From NCBI GenBank assembly GCA_003952965.2, contig CM025849.1:27638272-27702271 (forward strand): a stretch of 64,000 nucleotides of DNA. The letters run 5' to 3'. The translations under genes were made by a program, and so were the position numbers. Under the pieces are notes generated by a model. It made no database searches, was not told the DNA's origin, and saw nothing but the letters and a program-made list of their open reading frames with translations. Origin of the DNA: Morella rubra. Lineage: Eukaryota; Streptophyta; Magnoliopsida; Fagales; Myricaceae. Positions 1-12,366 of this stretch are shown in pieces (the stretch's first letter is position 1; each line of letters begins with the position of its first letter).

Positions 1-821
1 TGCGTTGTAACAATCTTATTCTCTCTTGAATTTTAAATTTAGTGTCTAAGGATATCGCATCCAATGTGCTATATATCAACTCTGCCAAGCAAGTTTGGGA
101 TAAGCTCAAGACACGTTTCTCTCAACCAGATGATGCACGAATCTATCATCTTCAACACCAACTCAGCTCCATTGTTCAGAATAGCCTATCTGTAAGTGAT
201 TATTTTACTCAGCTCAATGGTATTTGGGAAGAACTTCGAAACTATCGACCTCTGCCATGTTGTACTTGTGGTAATTGCTCCTGTGATGCCTTGAAATCTG
301 TTGGAGATGCACAACAATAGGACTATGTATTTAAGTTTCTGATGGGTTTGAATGACTCCTTTGCTGGAGTGAGAGGTCAAATTATTCTAATGAGTCCCCT
401 GCCCTCGTTAGACAAGGTCTTTTCCTTGGTCTTGCAAGAAGAACGCCAGAGGGAGGCTCGTGTGTTAGTCATGCCCACAGCAGAACTCTCTGCTCTTGCT
501 GCCTACCAGAATTCTTTCAAGAAAAAAGGACGATCAGATGTGACTTGTAATCATTGTGGGAAAGTAGGGCATAACAAGGAGAAGTGTTATAGATTGATAG
601 GTTTCCCTCCGAACTTCAAGTTCACTAAGACTAAGCCTCATTTTGGTTCTGATGGCATCCACTCAACACATCAAGTGGTTTCGCAGATAGAAGAGAAAAA
701 GGAACTAGATATGGCACAATTGCCATTCACTTGGGCACAAGTTCAGCAACTCAATGCTCTTGCCAGTGCTCAGAATCCTCAGCTTGAGGGTCCTACCACC
801 ATAGCTTCTCCTCCCAATTGA
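1..821 (+). pseudogene. gag: copia gag (UBN2-type) with zinc knuckle, broken
   Basis: Encodes the capsid/nucleocapsid precursor of the first copia element. The region at 42-320 has the UBN2-type gag pattern (VWDKLKTRF, YFTQLNGIWEEL), and 546-590 encodes a CX2CX4HX4C zinc knuckle (CNHCGKVGHNKEKC) that would bind element RNA. An in-frame TAG at 318-320 interrupts gag, after which the same gag sequence resumes (DYVFKFLMGLND). The N-terminal part lies before the window or has decayed. The frame ends at 819-821 and the downstream pol continues in another frame. Confidence 0.8.
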
Positions 822-829
822 ACTCTCTT

Positions 830-3800
830 AACCCTCAATCCTCCAGTTCTAACATGGTAGGTAATGGTTTATGTCTTTCTACCATTAGTGTTCCCAATAA
901 TTCTTCTATTTCCTCTGTCAATCACTCATCCACTCCTTGGATAATCGACACTGGAGCCAACGATCACATGGTGTGCTCCACATCTTTTCTCACCTCTGTC
1001 ACTTGCTGCACAGAGGCTTTTGTCAAACTTCCTAATGGTTCTAGTGTGAGGGTCACACACATTGGTACGGTTCATATTTCTGAATCCTTAGTGTTGACAG
1101 ATGTGCTTTGTGTACCATCCTTCACGTTTAATCTAATCTCTGTTAGCAAACTCACTTACAATTAAACACATGCCTCATTTTCTTAGCCAATCACTGTTTC
1201 ATTCAGGTCCTCTCTTCATGGACGATGATTGGACTTGCTAGAGCCCATGCTGGCCTATATTACCTGCTGCCCAACACCACCAGCCGAAAGACCATCTTCT
1301 CTTCTCCTTTTTCCAGTTGCAATCAAGCCATCACAGTTGCTGTGGATGGAACTTTTGAGCTTTGGCATTTTAGATTAGGACATCCCTCTATCCAAAGAAT
1401 GTATTTACTTCATTCTAATTTTCCCAATGTAAAGATCAACACTCACTTACATTGTAAGGTTTGTCATTCGGTGAAACAGAAGAGGTTGTCATTTCCTTTA
1501 AGTGTTAGCTCTACCTCTTTTCGATTTGATTTAATTCATGGAGACATATGGGGACCTTACTCATAATCTACCACTCAAGGGTTTCATTATTTTCTTACTC
1601 TTGTTGATGACCACACTAGGGTGACTTGGATTTACCTTATGAAGTTTAAATCTGAAACTAGATCCCTCTTGCAGTCATTTTTCCGGATGATTCAAACTCG
1701 TTTCAAAACTACCATTAAGCACATTAGAACCGATAATGGTGCTGAATTTCACATACCAGAATTTTATCAAGCTAATGGGACATTACATAAAAAAATCTTG
1801 TGTTGCCACTCCCCAACAAAATGGGGTGGCAGAAAGAAAACATCAGCACCTCCTAAATGTTGCCCGAGCCCTCCTTTTTCAAGCCTCAATGCCTCTCAAA
1901 TTTTGGGGTGATGCCATCCTAATTGCAGCATATTTAATCACTAGGACACCCACACCAATTCTCAAAAACAGATGCCCTTATGAGTGTCTTTTCACTTCTC
2001 CTCCTTCCTATGGTCATCTACGTGTCTTTGGATGCCTCTGCTATGCTTCCACCTTGAAGCACGGCAGAAGCAAATTTCAAGCTCGAGCTACTAGGTGTCT
2101 CTTCATAGGCTACCCTTTTGGAGTTAAGGGTTATAAGCTATATGACCTAGAGAATCACTCGACCTTTATTTCCAGAGATGTGCTTTTCCATGAGTCCATT
2201 TTCTCTTTTCAACACACTCCATTATCCTATGACTACCATTTTCAATCCTCCTCTGATATAGTTCTTCCTCCAGCTCTTCCCGACACTAGTGTCCCATTTT
2301 TTCCCTCTTCCTCTCCTTCCACCACTTCACCTCATCATCATGACCCCACTAGTCCTTCTTTTGACTCTATTCCTTTATCTCACTCTCCTGCACTTCCCAC
2401 ATCATCTCCTCTTGAACTGGAATCTGCTACTATTCCTCTTAGGCGTTCCAGTCGAGATAGACATCCTCCTAGATACTTAGATCAGTACCACTGTCAATTA
2501 ACTGGAGATTTACACCCACATTTTTCCAACATTCAGTCCACTGAGCACCCTTTATCCAAGCACCTCTCCTATGTCCATTTGTCACCTTCACACAGGACTT
2601 ACTCTCTTTCACTTTCACTGACCAAAGAACCTGAAAATTACACTCAAGCTGTTGCTACTAAGCACTGGAGAGATGCTATGAGGAATGAGCTAGATGCCTT
2701 GGATCAGAACAAGACTTGGACTATCACTTCTCTTCCACCCGGGAAAACTGCCATAGGATGTAAATTCGTGTACAAGGTTAAACTGAACTCTGATGGGAGC
2801 ATTGCAAGATACAAGGCCAACTTGTTGCTAAAGGGTACACACAAAAAGAGGGGTTTGATTACCAAGAGACTTTCAGCCTTATAGCAAAACTAACTACTGT
2901 TAGAACCTTCTTTGCTTTGGCTGCAACTCACCACTGGCATTTATCTCAGCTTGATATTTATAATGCTTTCTTAAATGGTGATTTAGATGAAGAGCTCTAT
3001 ATGGAATTACCACCCGGAATCTCCACTTAAGGGGGAGAAATTGGTCTGCAGATTACACAAATCGCTTTATGGTCTGAAGCAAGCTTCCAGACAATGGAAT
3101 TCCAAGTTCACTTATTCACTTACAGCCATCGGTTTCCAACAGTCTAGATCCGATTACTCTCTTTTCACCAAGCAGACTGAGAAAGGCTTTCTAGCACTCT
3201 AAGTCTATGTGGATGACATCTTAATTGGCAGTGATGATTTCAATGCTATCTCAGATTTAAAATGCTACTTGAACACTCAGTTTAAGCTCAAGGACTTGGG
3301 GCAACCAAAATATTTCTTAGGACTTGAAGTGGCTCGATCAACCAATGGTATTACCCTCTATCAAAGGAAATATGCGCTGTACATCCTTGATCTCTCTGGT
3401 CTTCTTGGTTCCAAGGTGGCTTGTACCCCCATTGAGCTCAATCACAAGCCCTCTCATTTAGCGGGTCAATCTCTTTCTGATGCTACCACATATAGACTAC
3501 TGATTGGCAAGCTTATTTACCTTACCCTTACTAGACCCGATATCACTTACTCTGTCCATATCCTCAGTCAGTTTATGGATAAACCTTCAGAAGTTCATTT
3601 AACTGCAGCATTTCGAGTTCTCAGGTACATCAAGGAACTCTCGGGCAGGGTATTTTTCTCTCCTCTACCTCCTCAATGCAACTCAAGGCCTATACTGATT
3701 CGGATTGGGCACTTGTCCAGACACTAGAAAATCTGTGATAGGTTATTGTGTTTTTCTTGGGGACTCCTTAATCAGTTGGAAATCTAACAAACAAGCGACT

Positions 3801-4165
3801 GTTTCAAGATCTTCTGCAGAGGCAGAATACAGAGCCCTTGCTTCGACCAGTTGTGAGATCATTTGGCTCCTCTTTCTGTTAAAAGATTTTAATGTTCAAC
3901 ATGCTCAACCAGCTCTCCTTTACTGTGATAATCAAGCAGCCATCCACCTTACCAAAAATCCCATCTTCCATGAGAGAACAAAACACATAGAACTTGATTG
4001 TCATTTTGTGAGGGAAAAGATACATGCTAGAATTATTCTGCCAGTGCATGTTGCCTCAAAATTCCAGTTGGCCGACATTTTCACCAAGGCATCACCCACT
4101 GCTACATTCTTTTCTTATTGTCCAAGATGGGTCTTCTGAATATCTACGCCCATCTTGAGGGGGAG
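830..4165 (+). pseudogene. pol: copia pol: protease, integrase, RT, RNase H, broken
   Basis: Domains in order: aspartic protease (IIDTGANDH, about 941-973); integrase zinc domain (WHFRLGHPS to CKVCHS, about 1363-1470); integrase core (HGDIWGPYS and RTDNGAEF, about 1536-1750); the conserved TPQQNGVAERK block near 1810; reverse transcriptase from about 2630 (WRDAMRNELDAL) with YVDD at 3205-3216; RNase H ([10 protein letters not shown], about 3810; CDNQAAIHL about 3920) ending DIFTKA near 4090. Stops and frameshifts fall at about 1164, 1566, 1780, 2875, 3200 and 3715; the one at 3200 lies immediately before YVDD. Catalytic motifs are otherwise recognisable, so decay is by scattered point lesions. 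Confidence 0.85.
4157..4165 (+). promoter_or_regulatory. polypurine tract of first copia element
   Basis: The purine run GAGGGGGAG directly follows the end of RNase H and precedes the presumed 3' LTR. In LTR elements this run primes plus-strand DNA synthesis. Confidence 0.7.
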
Positions 4166-4607
4166 TCTCAAAGAAAGGACCAGCTCACCACCTTGGCATC
4201 CCGACAGTTTACCACCTCGACATCCCGACTAGCTCACCATCTCGGCATCCCGACCAGCTCACGACCTCGGCATCCCTGGGTCACTACACAAGCGCATTTG
4301 CTCCACTCCTTTGCCAGAGCTTTGTCAGAGCACCTGCAGCTCCGAACCATGTCTCCTTTTGAGGAGTCACTCTGTTCAGGCCTTGTCTAGTGGTCCCTTT
4401 TCCACCAACCGCACCTACTTTACAGACCAATTATATTCTGCCCTTTGTATAGTTTTCTTATTTATTTTTTCATTATTCTTAGCTCTTTTTTTTTTCTGCC
4501 ACTCGGTGGTATTTGTATTCTGCTCGGCCCTTTGTGACAACTTAATGAGAGATTGATTGTTTTCTCTCATTTCTTTCTCTCTGTCATCTTCCTCACATTT
4601 TCCAACA
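4166..4607 (+). repeat. probable 3' LTR of first copia element
   Basis: Non-coding sequence after the polypurine tract, about 440 bp, ending in CA at 4606-4607. The start (TCTCAAAG) lacks the canonical TG, so it is degenerate or the border is slightly off. No matching 5' LTR is in the window. Confidence 0.45.
4181..4278. repeat. four tandem 24-25 bp units inside the LTR
   Basis: Units start at 4181, 4205, 4229 and 4254, each of the form CAGCTCACCA then a TCGGCATCCCGA-like end. They lie at the upstream end of the LTR, where enhancer-like repeats are common in copia U3 regions. Confidence 0.75.
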
Positions 4608-4613
4608 CCAATG

Positions 4614-4711
4614 TTACATATAGTTGAATGAATCTCTTCCTCCAAAGGGATGCAGCAAAGCATTACATATAGTTGAATGAATCTCTTCCTCCAAAGGGAT
4701 GCAGCAAAGCA
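4614..4711. repeat. perfect 49-bp tandem duplication
   Basis: 4614-4662 is repeated exactly at 4663-4711. It lies between the first copia LTR and the minus-strand LINE remnant. Identity is complete, so the duplication is young or an assembly artefact. Confidence 0.9.
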
Positions 4712-4785
4712 TTTCATTCTCCTTAGATGTAATTATTGGAAAAATAAGCTCCTCAGTGCCCGTAGCAAGTTATGGATTTGAAGAT

Positions 4786-5991
4786 TTATAAATGTCCCCA
4801 AAATGTTGGAGAAAAATTATCACCTATAGGTTTACGTCCATGCAACCATCTGCCAAAAGAAGTTTGAATGGCATCAATGTGGTTTCGGCACCTTCGAATG
4901 ATAGTGGACATATGAAAGTGCTTTGTGTTTAAATCCTTAGTAGTGAGCCAAGTAGTATGAGACTTATCCTTCCATAGTAATTCTTCTCGACAGAGCTCTT
5001 CATGAAGTTGAGAATGAAGGGAAAGTTCAGCTTCATATTGGGATTCGGAAGGAGAAAGATTTTGAATAAACTCTGGCTGACGCCAAACATCATGAATCTT
5101 GGTTTGAATAATGCCAAAATGCTCCTTGTTCCACACTCGTAGAGCTGATTTAGTAGCTACAATTTTTCTGAGCAGCCAATGGGCTGAAGAGCCAGATTGG
5201 GGTTGGTTCCAAGCATGCTTGATAACAGCCCAACTAGATGCATCACGAGACCAAAAGCTTTCAAATCTAAACGGCTTAGGACCACCATAAGAGCCCCTAA
5301 GTGTATTCAAAAGAAATGGGGCATGATCAGAAGCTTCTTGAGTGACATGATGCAGGACTGCATGGGGAAAAAGAAGGGTCCAGGGACCATTAGCTATTCC
5401 GCGGTCTAGCCGTTCCCATAATTGCTAGTAGCCTTTCCCTCTATTACACCAAGTGTGTGGATTCCCTAAAAAACCAATATCAGCTAACCAACAATTGAGC
5501 ATCTACTGATAAAGACCATCCTGTGAGGAGCTAACAATGGGACGTCCACCGAGTTTTTCAGAGTTACTCAGAAGAGTATTAAAATCACCAAGTATAAGCC
5601 ACGACCAAGAAATTGTGTTACCAATATCATTCAATTCGTCCTAGAAGAGCTCTTTCCTAGTCCAATCCAGATGATAGTGAACAAAGGTCAATTTCCATGG
5701 CTGATGAACAGGGTCAAATTGAATAATAATATACATAAGATAGCAGTGAGACATGAGCAACTAAAAAACGACCCCCGACCGCTAGGCAAAAATAATGCCT
5801 CCACCAAGCCGAACTGTCGGGGCCTCAACCAATAAAGGATAACCCAGATTATTAAGAATATGAGAAGCATCTCGAATTTTGGTTTCCACAATACATAGAC
5901 AGTTAGGGTTTTTCTGTCTGATGGTTGCTAGTACAACACGAATTGTCGGGGCATGAGGAAGACCCCGGCAATTCCAACATAAGATAATCAT
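4786..5991 (-). pseudogene. LINE ORF2 endonuclease and linker, broken
   Basis: Translation from 5991 leftward begins with the plant L1 endonuclease start (ILCWNCRGL) and the catalytic Glu of VETK near 5880. A DFN-type motif (LILGDFNTLL) lies near 5595, and SDHAPF near 5320. From 5310 to 4786 follows the endonuclease-RT linker (FRFESFW, WNKEHFG, then IGDNFSPTF before the frame is lost). Such proteins nick target DNA to prime reverse transcription. Several stops and frameshifts lie between 5780 and 5310, and the RT domain is absent, so the copy is dead. Confidence 0.75.
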
Positions 5992-6442
5992 GATTGAGGT
6001 GGGGGCATGGTAAGGCCCGCCTCTTCAGCTGTATTAGAAGCATCAACAGCCATAGGAATTGCACATCTAAGAAATCGGTGAGGTGAACTTTGTACTTGTT
6101 TCCAGCGAGCAAGAGGGAGATTCTCCTTTAACTGATCCTCATCTTCTCCACTATCCTAAGAGGGACCAAGGAGTATATAGAAAGGTTCCACCCCACAATA
6201 CTTCTTAGTCACTGGACGTCAATATTCTAAAAGTTCAAACGTCATTTAACACCCCCACTTGAGCTTGGGCCACTAAGTAAAACATCTTGAGGAGCTTGAG
6301 CGGGCCTTTCAAGGGATTGCAAAATGTGCTCTAAAGCTTCCCAAGCCCGTCAGTCTTCTTCATCCCCCACTTCATGAATAACAACAACTACTTTACTAGT
6401 AGGACGGGCCCAAGAAAAAGAAGTTGGTATACCATCCAGTTT
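5992..6442 (-). pseudogene. probable C-terminal end of LINE ORF1
   Basis: Upstream of the endonuclease start on the minus strand the sequence reads as a low-complexity, frame-broken tail that should connect to the DUF4283/zinc-knuckle ORF1 at 17002-17879 once the copia insertion is removed. No domain is visible in this stretch. The call rests on position and the target-site duplication only. Confidence 0.35.
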
Positions 6443-6447
6443 AGGCT

Positions 6448-7454
6448 TGTTAGGTTTTTGTTGTTTTGGCATCATTCCATGTCAAAATATGTCTTGATCG
6501 AGTTGTATTTTTGGTATACACATTTGTTCAAGAGTTAGAGTCAATGGTCTGTCCAAAGTCTTCTTCATGTTCAACCAGCGTTCAACAAACGCTCAAGCGG
6601 CCTTGATATTTTCATACAGAGACATCACGTTCGACTAACGCTCGACCGGCGCTCCGTCCTTAAGAATTTTCAAGAGACATCACGTTCGACTAACGCTCGA
6701 CCGGCGCTCGAGCGTCCTTAAGAATTTTTCATACAGAGACATCAGTTCGACGAGCGCTCGACCTACGCTCGAGCGACTTCCGCGAATTTCAAAAATTGCT
6801 AGATTTTTGGGATTTCCTTGTGGATGATTTTTGAAACCCTACTAGGGTTCGTGAGAGGCTGACTAGAACGTGATATATATGCATCCTTAGAGAGTTTTTG
6901 TTGCCCCCTTCCTTGAGAGAAAAACCCTAGAAAACTAGTGCTTCAAGATATTGAATTTCTCTCTACTCTTCCTATATACTACTTTGTCCCTTCATAGTGT
7001 TGAAGGTAGTTGAAGAACAAGGGTGTTCGTGAAGATCCTTAAGAAGAACCTCAAGGGTTGAGGTGATTGCTGCTTGGAGCAGATCTGAGCAGGGGTGCTT
7101 GGATTATTACATCAGGGTTGTCAGAGTCAAGCAACTGGGGTTGCCCGTGTCTGAATCACTGTTGTAAGGATTTCTTCTTAGTGGATTTCAGGTGGCTGCT
7201 AGCCCGGAGTGGTTTTTCCTTTGAATGGTTTTTCAAAGGTTTTCCACTTCGTCATCAAATCTCTTGTCTCTTTATGCGTTTGATTAATTTCTTTACAAGT
7301 TTATTTATTGATTTGATGATTGTGTTGGTTGATTGATATATCTAGACTGATCAATTTTAGAACTTGTTTTAAAATTGATATTGATTCGTTAATTTACAGA
7401 TTTCACCTATTCACCCCCCTCTAGGTGAAGTTAGGGTCTAAACTAGGTTTTTCA
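6448..7454 (+). repeat. 5' LTR of Sirevirus-like element
   Basis: 1007 bp, TG...CA, directly followed by a primer-binding site. Matches 15999-16996 along its length with small indels in the CGAGCG-rich part. A segment of its 3' half is present a third time at 19338-19603. Confidence 0.93.
6570..6785. repeat. CGAGCG-rich tandem array in the LTR
   Basis: Imperfect tandem units of roughly 55-60 bp, each with a block like TTCATACAGAGACATCA followed by GTTCGACTAACGCTCGACC and GCTCGAGCG. The 3' LTR equivalent is about 16120-16325 with different indels. CG-rich short palindromes are a known feature of Sirevirus LTR regulatory regions. Similar boxes recur upstream of ORF3 (13270-13425). Confidence 0.8.
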
Positions 7455-7456
7455 AT

Positions 7457-7468
7457 TGGTATCAGAGC
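7457..7468 (+). promoter_or_regulatory. primer-binding site (initiator Met tRNA)
   Basis: TGGTATCAGAGC lies two bases after the LTR end and is the standard complement of the 3' end of plant initiator Met tRNA. Confidence 0.93.
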
Positions 7469-7497
7469 CTAAACTCGGTCCTTGACCCTTAGTCTAG

Positions 7498-9313
7498 ATG
7501 GACAAAAGTCAGTCATTGTCCGTGCCTCCATATTTTGATGGAAGCAATTATGCCTACTGGAAAGTTCGCATGAGAGCCTTTCTAAAATCCTTGATGAACG
7601 TGTCTGGAGATCTTGTGTTAAAGGGTGGTCTCACCCATATCTGAGGTTGAAGGTGTTAAAACACCTAAAGATATTAGTACCTGGACTATCAATGAAATCA
7701 ATGATTGTAATTGGAATAGTAAAGGTTTACATTCTATTTTTATGGCTGTGTCTGCTGATGAATTTAAACGTATATCTATGTGTGAAACATCTAAGGCAGC
7801 CTGGGATATTCTGGAAACTACTCATGAGGGAACCAAAAGTAAAGAATTCAAAACTTCAAATGTTGACCACAAAGTTTGAAGAGATTCGAATGAAAGAAGA
7901 TGAAACATTTGATGAATTCTATGCTAAGCTGAATGATATAGTTAATTCAAGCTATAATCTGGGAGAAAAGATTCCAGAACATCGAGTAGTCAGGAAAGTA
8001 ATGAGATCTCTACCTGAAAGATTCAGATCAAAGTCACTGCAATTGAGGAAAGTAAGGATCTCGACACTGTAAAGATTGAAGAATTGGTAGGTTCTTTGCA
8101 GACTTATGAAGTATCATTGCCTCAACCTAAGAAGAACAAGTCCATTGCCTTGAGATCAATCAAAGAAGAGATCTCTGTTGATTCAGATGAAGAAGTTCTT
8201 GATGATGCACAATTGGCTATGTTTGTCAAACAATTCAAGAAATTCTTGAAACCAAGAAGTGGTCAGCGATCGTTCAACAAGAATTCTGAAAAGAATCAGG
8301 GTAGCTCAAGTGGATTCAGAAAGGACAAAAAGGACAAACACATGTCGAATGATTCCAAGAGTAAAAAACTGAAGTGCTTTGAATGTCAAGGTTTTGGTCA
8401 TGTCAGGTCAGAATGTCCAACATACCTCAAGTCAAAAGGAAAAGCTATGAATGCTTCATTGAGTGATGATGAGTCAAAAAGCAGTAGTGATGATGAGAAT
8501 TCTTCCGAAGATGAACAAGTAAATTTCATGGCTTTTGCAACTAGTACTGATGGTTTTGTTTTGCAGGAAATTGATGATGATTTTGAAGATTCAGACATTG
8601 ATGGCAATATTGAAGAAAGTCTTCAAGAAGCTTATAATAAATTGTTTGAGGAAAGTCTGAAGCTTCAAAAGACAAACAAATCTTTTCTCAAGAAAATGCA
8701 TGAAGTGCAAAGTGAAAAAGATGAACTTATGAGTAAGTTTGAAGAAGTCAGTGCAAGAAATGTGGAACTTGAGGCTGAAGTAAAAATACTGAAGTGTGCT
8801 CTCGACAAGTCCAATACACAACTTCAACAATTTTCCAGTGGAACAAAGAAGCTTGATCACATATTAAGTCTTGGACTTCCATCTGGAAATAGGAAAGGTC
8901 TTGGCTACACTGAGTCTCAGGGTGCTTCAACTTCAAAGACGACATTTGTTCCAGCATCTATACTTGGAAAAATTCCAGAAGTGAATAGATCAGCTCCACA
9001 GGTAAGCAAAGGTAAACAAATTGTTTCTAAATTTACTGATTCTAGGTCACAAAAGAAAAATGCTAGGAATTACACACCACAAAAATTTGTTCCTACATGT
9101 CATTTTTGTGGAAAAGTTGGTCACATTAGACCAAGATGTTTTAAATTGCACAGACAAGAGAAATCTTTGAATCAATCTTCGTCTAATGACAGTCATGAGA
9201 ATTTAGCTTATCAAGTTAAAATTTTAACTGAGCAAACAATGTTATTAAACAAAAAATTTCAGCAATTTTCAAAACAATCACATGTTCAAAAAAGTTTGGA
9301 TCAAGAAAGATGA
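7498..9313 (+). pseudogene. gag: Sirevirus-like gag, two zinc knuckles and coiled coil
   Basis: ATG at 7498 begins MDKSQSL and the typical FDGSNYAYWKVRM opening. Frameshifts near 7590, 7835 and 8033 break the N-terminal UBN2 part; 8084-9313 is open for 409 codons. It holds a first CCHC knuckle (CFECQGFGHVRSEC, about 8375-8416), an acidic stretch (DSDEE, DDESKSSSDDENSSEDEQ), a long heptad-rich region (about 8600-8860) and a second knuckle (CHFCGKVGHIRPRC, about 9098-9140). The long C-terminal extension with coiled coil and second knuckle is characteristic of Sireviruses. The frame ends with TGA at 9311-9313 before pol. Confidence 0.85.
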
Positions 9314-9349
9314 GGTAAATTGTTTTAATTCGTTGTAGCTTTTAAATCT

Positions 9350-12300
9350 CGATGTTTGTCGTTGTGGTATTTGGATAGTGCTGTTCCAGGCATATGTGTG
9401 GTGACAAATCCTTGTTCACAACACTTAAAGATCACAAAGGCTGGATCTGTGACATTTGGTGATGGTGGTAAAGCACCAATACTTGGAAAAGGTACAGTTG
9501 AAGTTGAAGGTATGCCTCCTTTCAAAAATGTTTTGTTTGTTGCTGGATTGAAGGCAAATTTGCTGAGTATTAGTCAAATTTGTGATTCTGGATTTGAAGT
9601 CCGCTTTGGTAAGAATTCTTGCTCTGTATTTGATTCTGATGGTGAATGTGTTGTGCAAGGTACTCGCACGTCTGATAACTGCTATGGTATTAGTCCACAT
9701 ACTGAATTGAAATGTAGTAGTGCCAACATTGATGAATCTGATTTATGGCATCAAAGACTCGGACATGTGAATTACAGAGATTTGTCTAAAATCTCTAGGA
9801 AAGAACTAGTTATAGGCTTGCCCAAACTAGATAATGTTAAAAATCGAGTGTGTGGACCGTGTCAACTTGGTAAACAAATAAAATCAGTTCATAAAAGAAC
9901 TAGTGATGTTATGACTAAGAGACCTCTGGAATTATTACATATGGATCTCATGGGACCATCTAGAACTGAAAGTCTAGGTGGTAAAAAGTACATCATGGTG
10001 GTGGTGGATGACTTCTCAAGATTCACTTGGGTGGATCTTTTAAGAGAGAAGTCTGATGCTTTTGAACGAGCTGAAATTTATTTAAAAGACTAATGAATGA
10101 AAAGGGTAATTCCATTATTAGAATCAGGAGTGATCATGGTAAGGAATTTGAAAATTCTAACTTCTTGATTTTTGTGCAAATGCAGGTATACATCAAGAGT
10201 TTTCTGCTCCAATCACACCTCAACAGAATGGAGTTGTAGAACGAAAGAATCGTGTCCTTCAGGAAATGTCTCGAGCGATGATTCACAACAAGAAGGTAGC
10301 TCTTCATTTTTGGGGTGAAGCAATCAACACTGCTTGTCACATTATCAATCGTGTCTACCTCAGACCAGGTATGAACAAGACTCCATATGAATTGTGGAAA
10401 GGTAAGAAACCTACCGTTAAATATTTCAAAGTTTTTGGCAGTACTTGTTATGTTCTTCGGGATAGAGAAAACACTGCTAAATTTGATACAAAGAGTGACA
10501 AAGGAATTTTCTTAGGTTACTCTTCAAACAGTAGAGCCCTTCGTGTGTATAATACTCGTACTTTTACTGTTATGGAGTCCATAAATGTTGTGGTGGATGA
10601 TGCTTCAGTTGAGTCTAAAGATAACAATAATGAAGAACATCTCTGTTGAAAATGCATGTGATTCTACAGGAGACACTGATGTAGTCTCTGATTCTGAAGT
10701 TCATACTAGCAAGGAACCATCTTCTAGGGTTCAGTTAAATCACCCTAAAGAAAACATAATTGGTGATCTCAATGAGGGAATGAGATTGAGAAGAAAAGTG
10801 TTAAGTAATTTGACTTACACTAGCTATGTTTCTCAAATTGAACCTAAGAAAGTTGAAGAAGCTCTTCAAGATGATTTTTGGATTAATGCTATGCATGAGG
10901 AATTAAATCAATTTGTTCGAAATGATGTGTGGTATTTAGTTCCTAGACCTGCAGATACAAATGTTATCGGTACCAAGTGGATCTTCAAAAACAAGACAGA
11001 TGAGAATGGTACCATCACCCGCAACAAGGCAAGGTTAGTTGCTCAAGGATATACACAAGTGGAAGGTATTGATTTCGATGAAACCTTTGCTCCAGTTGCT
11101 CGATTAGAGTCAATACGTATTTTACTTGCTATCTCTTGCTTCATGAATTTTAAGTTATATCAGATGGATGTCAAGAGTGCCTTCTTGAATGGTGTTCTTC
11201 AAGAAGAGGCATATGTTGAACAACCCAAGGGGTTTGTCGATCCAAAATTTCCCGATCATGTGTATCGCTTGAAGAAAGCTCTTTATGGCCTTAAACAAGC
11301 ACCTCGAGCTTGGTATGATCGGTTGACGACTTATCTTCTAGATCATGGTTTCTCGAGAGGAGGAGTTGACCGAACACTGTTTGTCAAGAACATTGACACA
11401 GATATCACTGTAGCTCAAATCTATGTTGATGACATAGTCTTCGGTGCTACTGTTGATAATCTTGCCCATAAATTTGCTGAAGCTATGCAAAGTGAATTTG
11501 AAATGAGTATGGTCGGTGAACTAACTTACTTTCTTGGTTTGCAGGTTAAACAACTTAGTGATGGGTTATTTATAACCCAATCAAAGTATGCCAAGAATCT
11601 CGTCAAGCGTTTTGGATTGGATAGCAAGAAACATACCCGGACTCCCATGAGCACAAGTGTGAAGATAGCATCAGATTCTTCTGAGAAAAGCGTTGATCAA
11701 ACTCTCTATAGAAGCATGATAGGTAGTCTTCTCTATTTAACTGCTAGTCGTCCTGATATTTCTTTTAGTGTGGGAGTTTGTGCTAGATTTCAGGCTAATC
11801 CTAAAGAATCCCACTTGAGTGCTGTCAAACGTATCATTCGATATGTTAATGGTACTGTAGATTATGGAATCTGGTATTCCAGGGACACTAATATAGACTT
11901 AGCCGGTTATTCTGATGCTGACTGGGCTGGTAACGCTGATGATAGAAAAAGCACCTCTGGTGGATGTTTTTACATAGGAACCTGTCTAGTCGCTTGGATG
12001 AGTAAGAAACAAAACTCAATTTCTTTATCTACTGCCGAAGCTGAATATATTGCCGCAGGTAGTTGTTGTACTCAATTGATTTGGATGAAACAGATGCTTA
12101 AGGACTATGGTATAGAACAAGATTGCATGACAGTGTTCTGTGACAACACTAGTGCGATAAACATATCTAAGAATCCTGTTCAGCACTCTCGAACCAAGCA
12201 TATCGACATTCGTCATCACTTCATTCGTGATCTTGTGGAATCTCGGACTATTTCCTTAGAACACATTTCTACCGAAAATCAATTGGCAGATATCTTCACC

Positions 12301-12366
12301 AAACCATTGGATGGACTCAGGTTTGAGTTTCTCAGGAAAGCCATTGGTGTTTGTGCTGTCCCTTGA
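9350..12366 (+). pseudogene. pol: Sirevirus-like pol: protease, integrase, RT, RNase H
   Basis: Protease region opens with WYLDS at 9365, but a single-base loss turns the expected DSG into DSA and shifts the next 15 or so residues until a second indel restores frame. Integrase zinc domain LWHQRLGHVN to CGPCQLG (about 9742-9870), core HMDLMGP (about 9938) and SDHGKEF (about 10130). Frameshifts lie near 10090, 10165 and 10640. Reverse transcriptase ([14 protein letters not shown], about 10970; DVKSAFLNG, about 11167; YVDD at 11422-11433) and RNase H ([13 protein letters not shown], about 12025; [10 protein letters not shown], about 12140; DIFTKPLD, about 12290) are intact to the stop at 12364-12366. 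Confidence 0.88.

Larger units (their letters stand above)
1..4607 (+). mobile_element. Ty1-copia retrotransposon, 5'-truncated by window, decayed
   Basis: The order gag, protease, integrase, reverse transcriptase, RNase H, polypurine tract, LTR is that of a Ty1-copia element. The window opens inside gag, so the 5' LTR and primer site are not visible. Reading frame is broken by at least six stops or frameshifts (near 318, 820, 1164, 1566, 1780, 2875 and 3200), so it cannot be autonomous. Lineage within copia was not assigned. The 3' LTR borders are inferred from the polypurine tract and a terminal CA, without a second LTR for comparison. Confidence 0.85.
4720..6442 (-). mobile_element. L1-type LINE, right part of ORF2 plus end of ORF1 (split element)
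   Basis: Minus-strand non-LTR retrotransposon fragment holding the apurinic endonuclease and the linker toward reverse transcriptase; the RT domain is missing at the low-coordinate end. It continues at 17002-17879 (ORF1 with DUF4283 and zinc knuckle), the Sirevirus-like element at 6448-16996 having inserted between. The 5-bp duplication AGGCT/AGGCC at the junctions supports the rejoining. The left border is approximate. Confidence 0.7.

Noticed and set aside
2289-2480. Leu/Pro-rich ORF
   Set aside because: Shifted-frame reading of the Ser/Pro-rich linker between copia integrase and RT.
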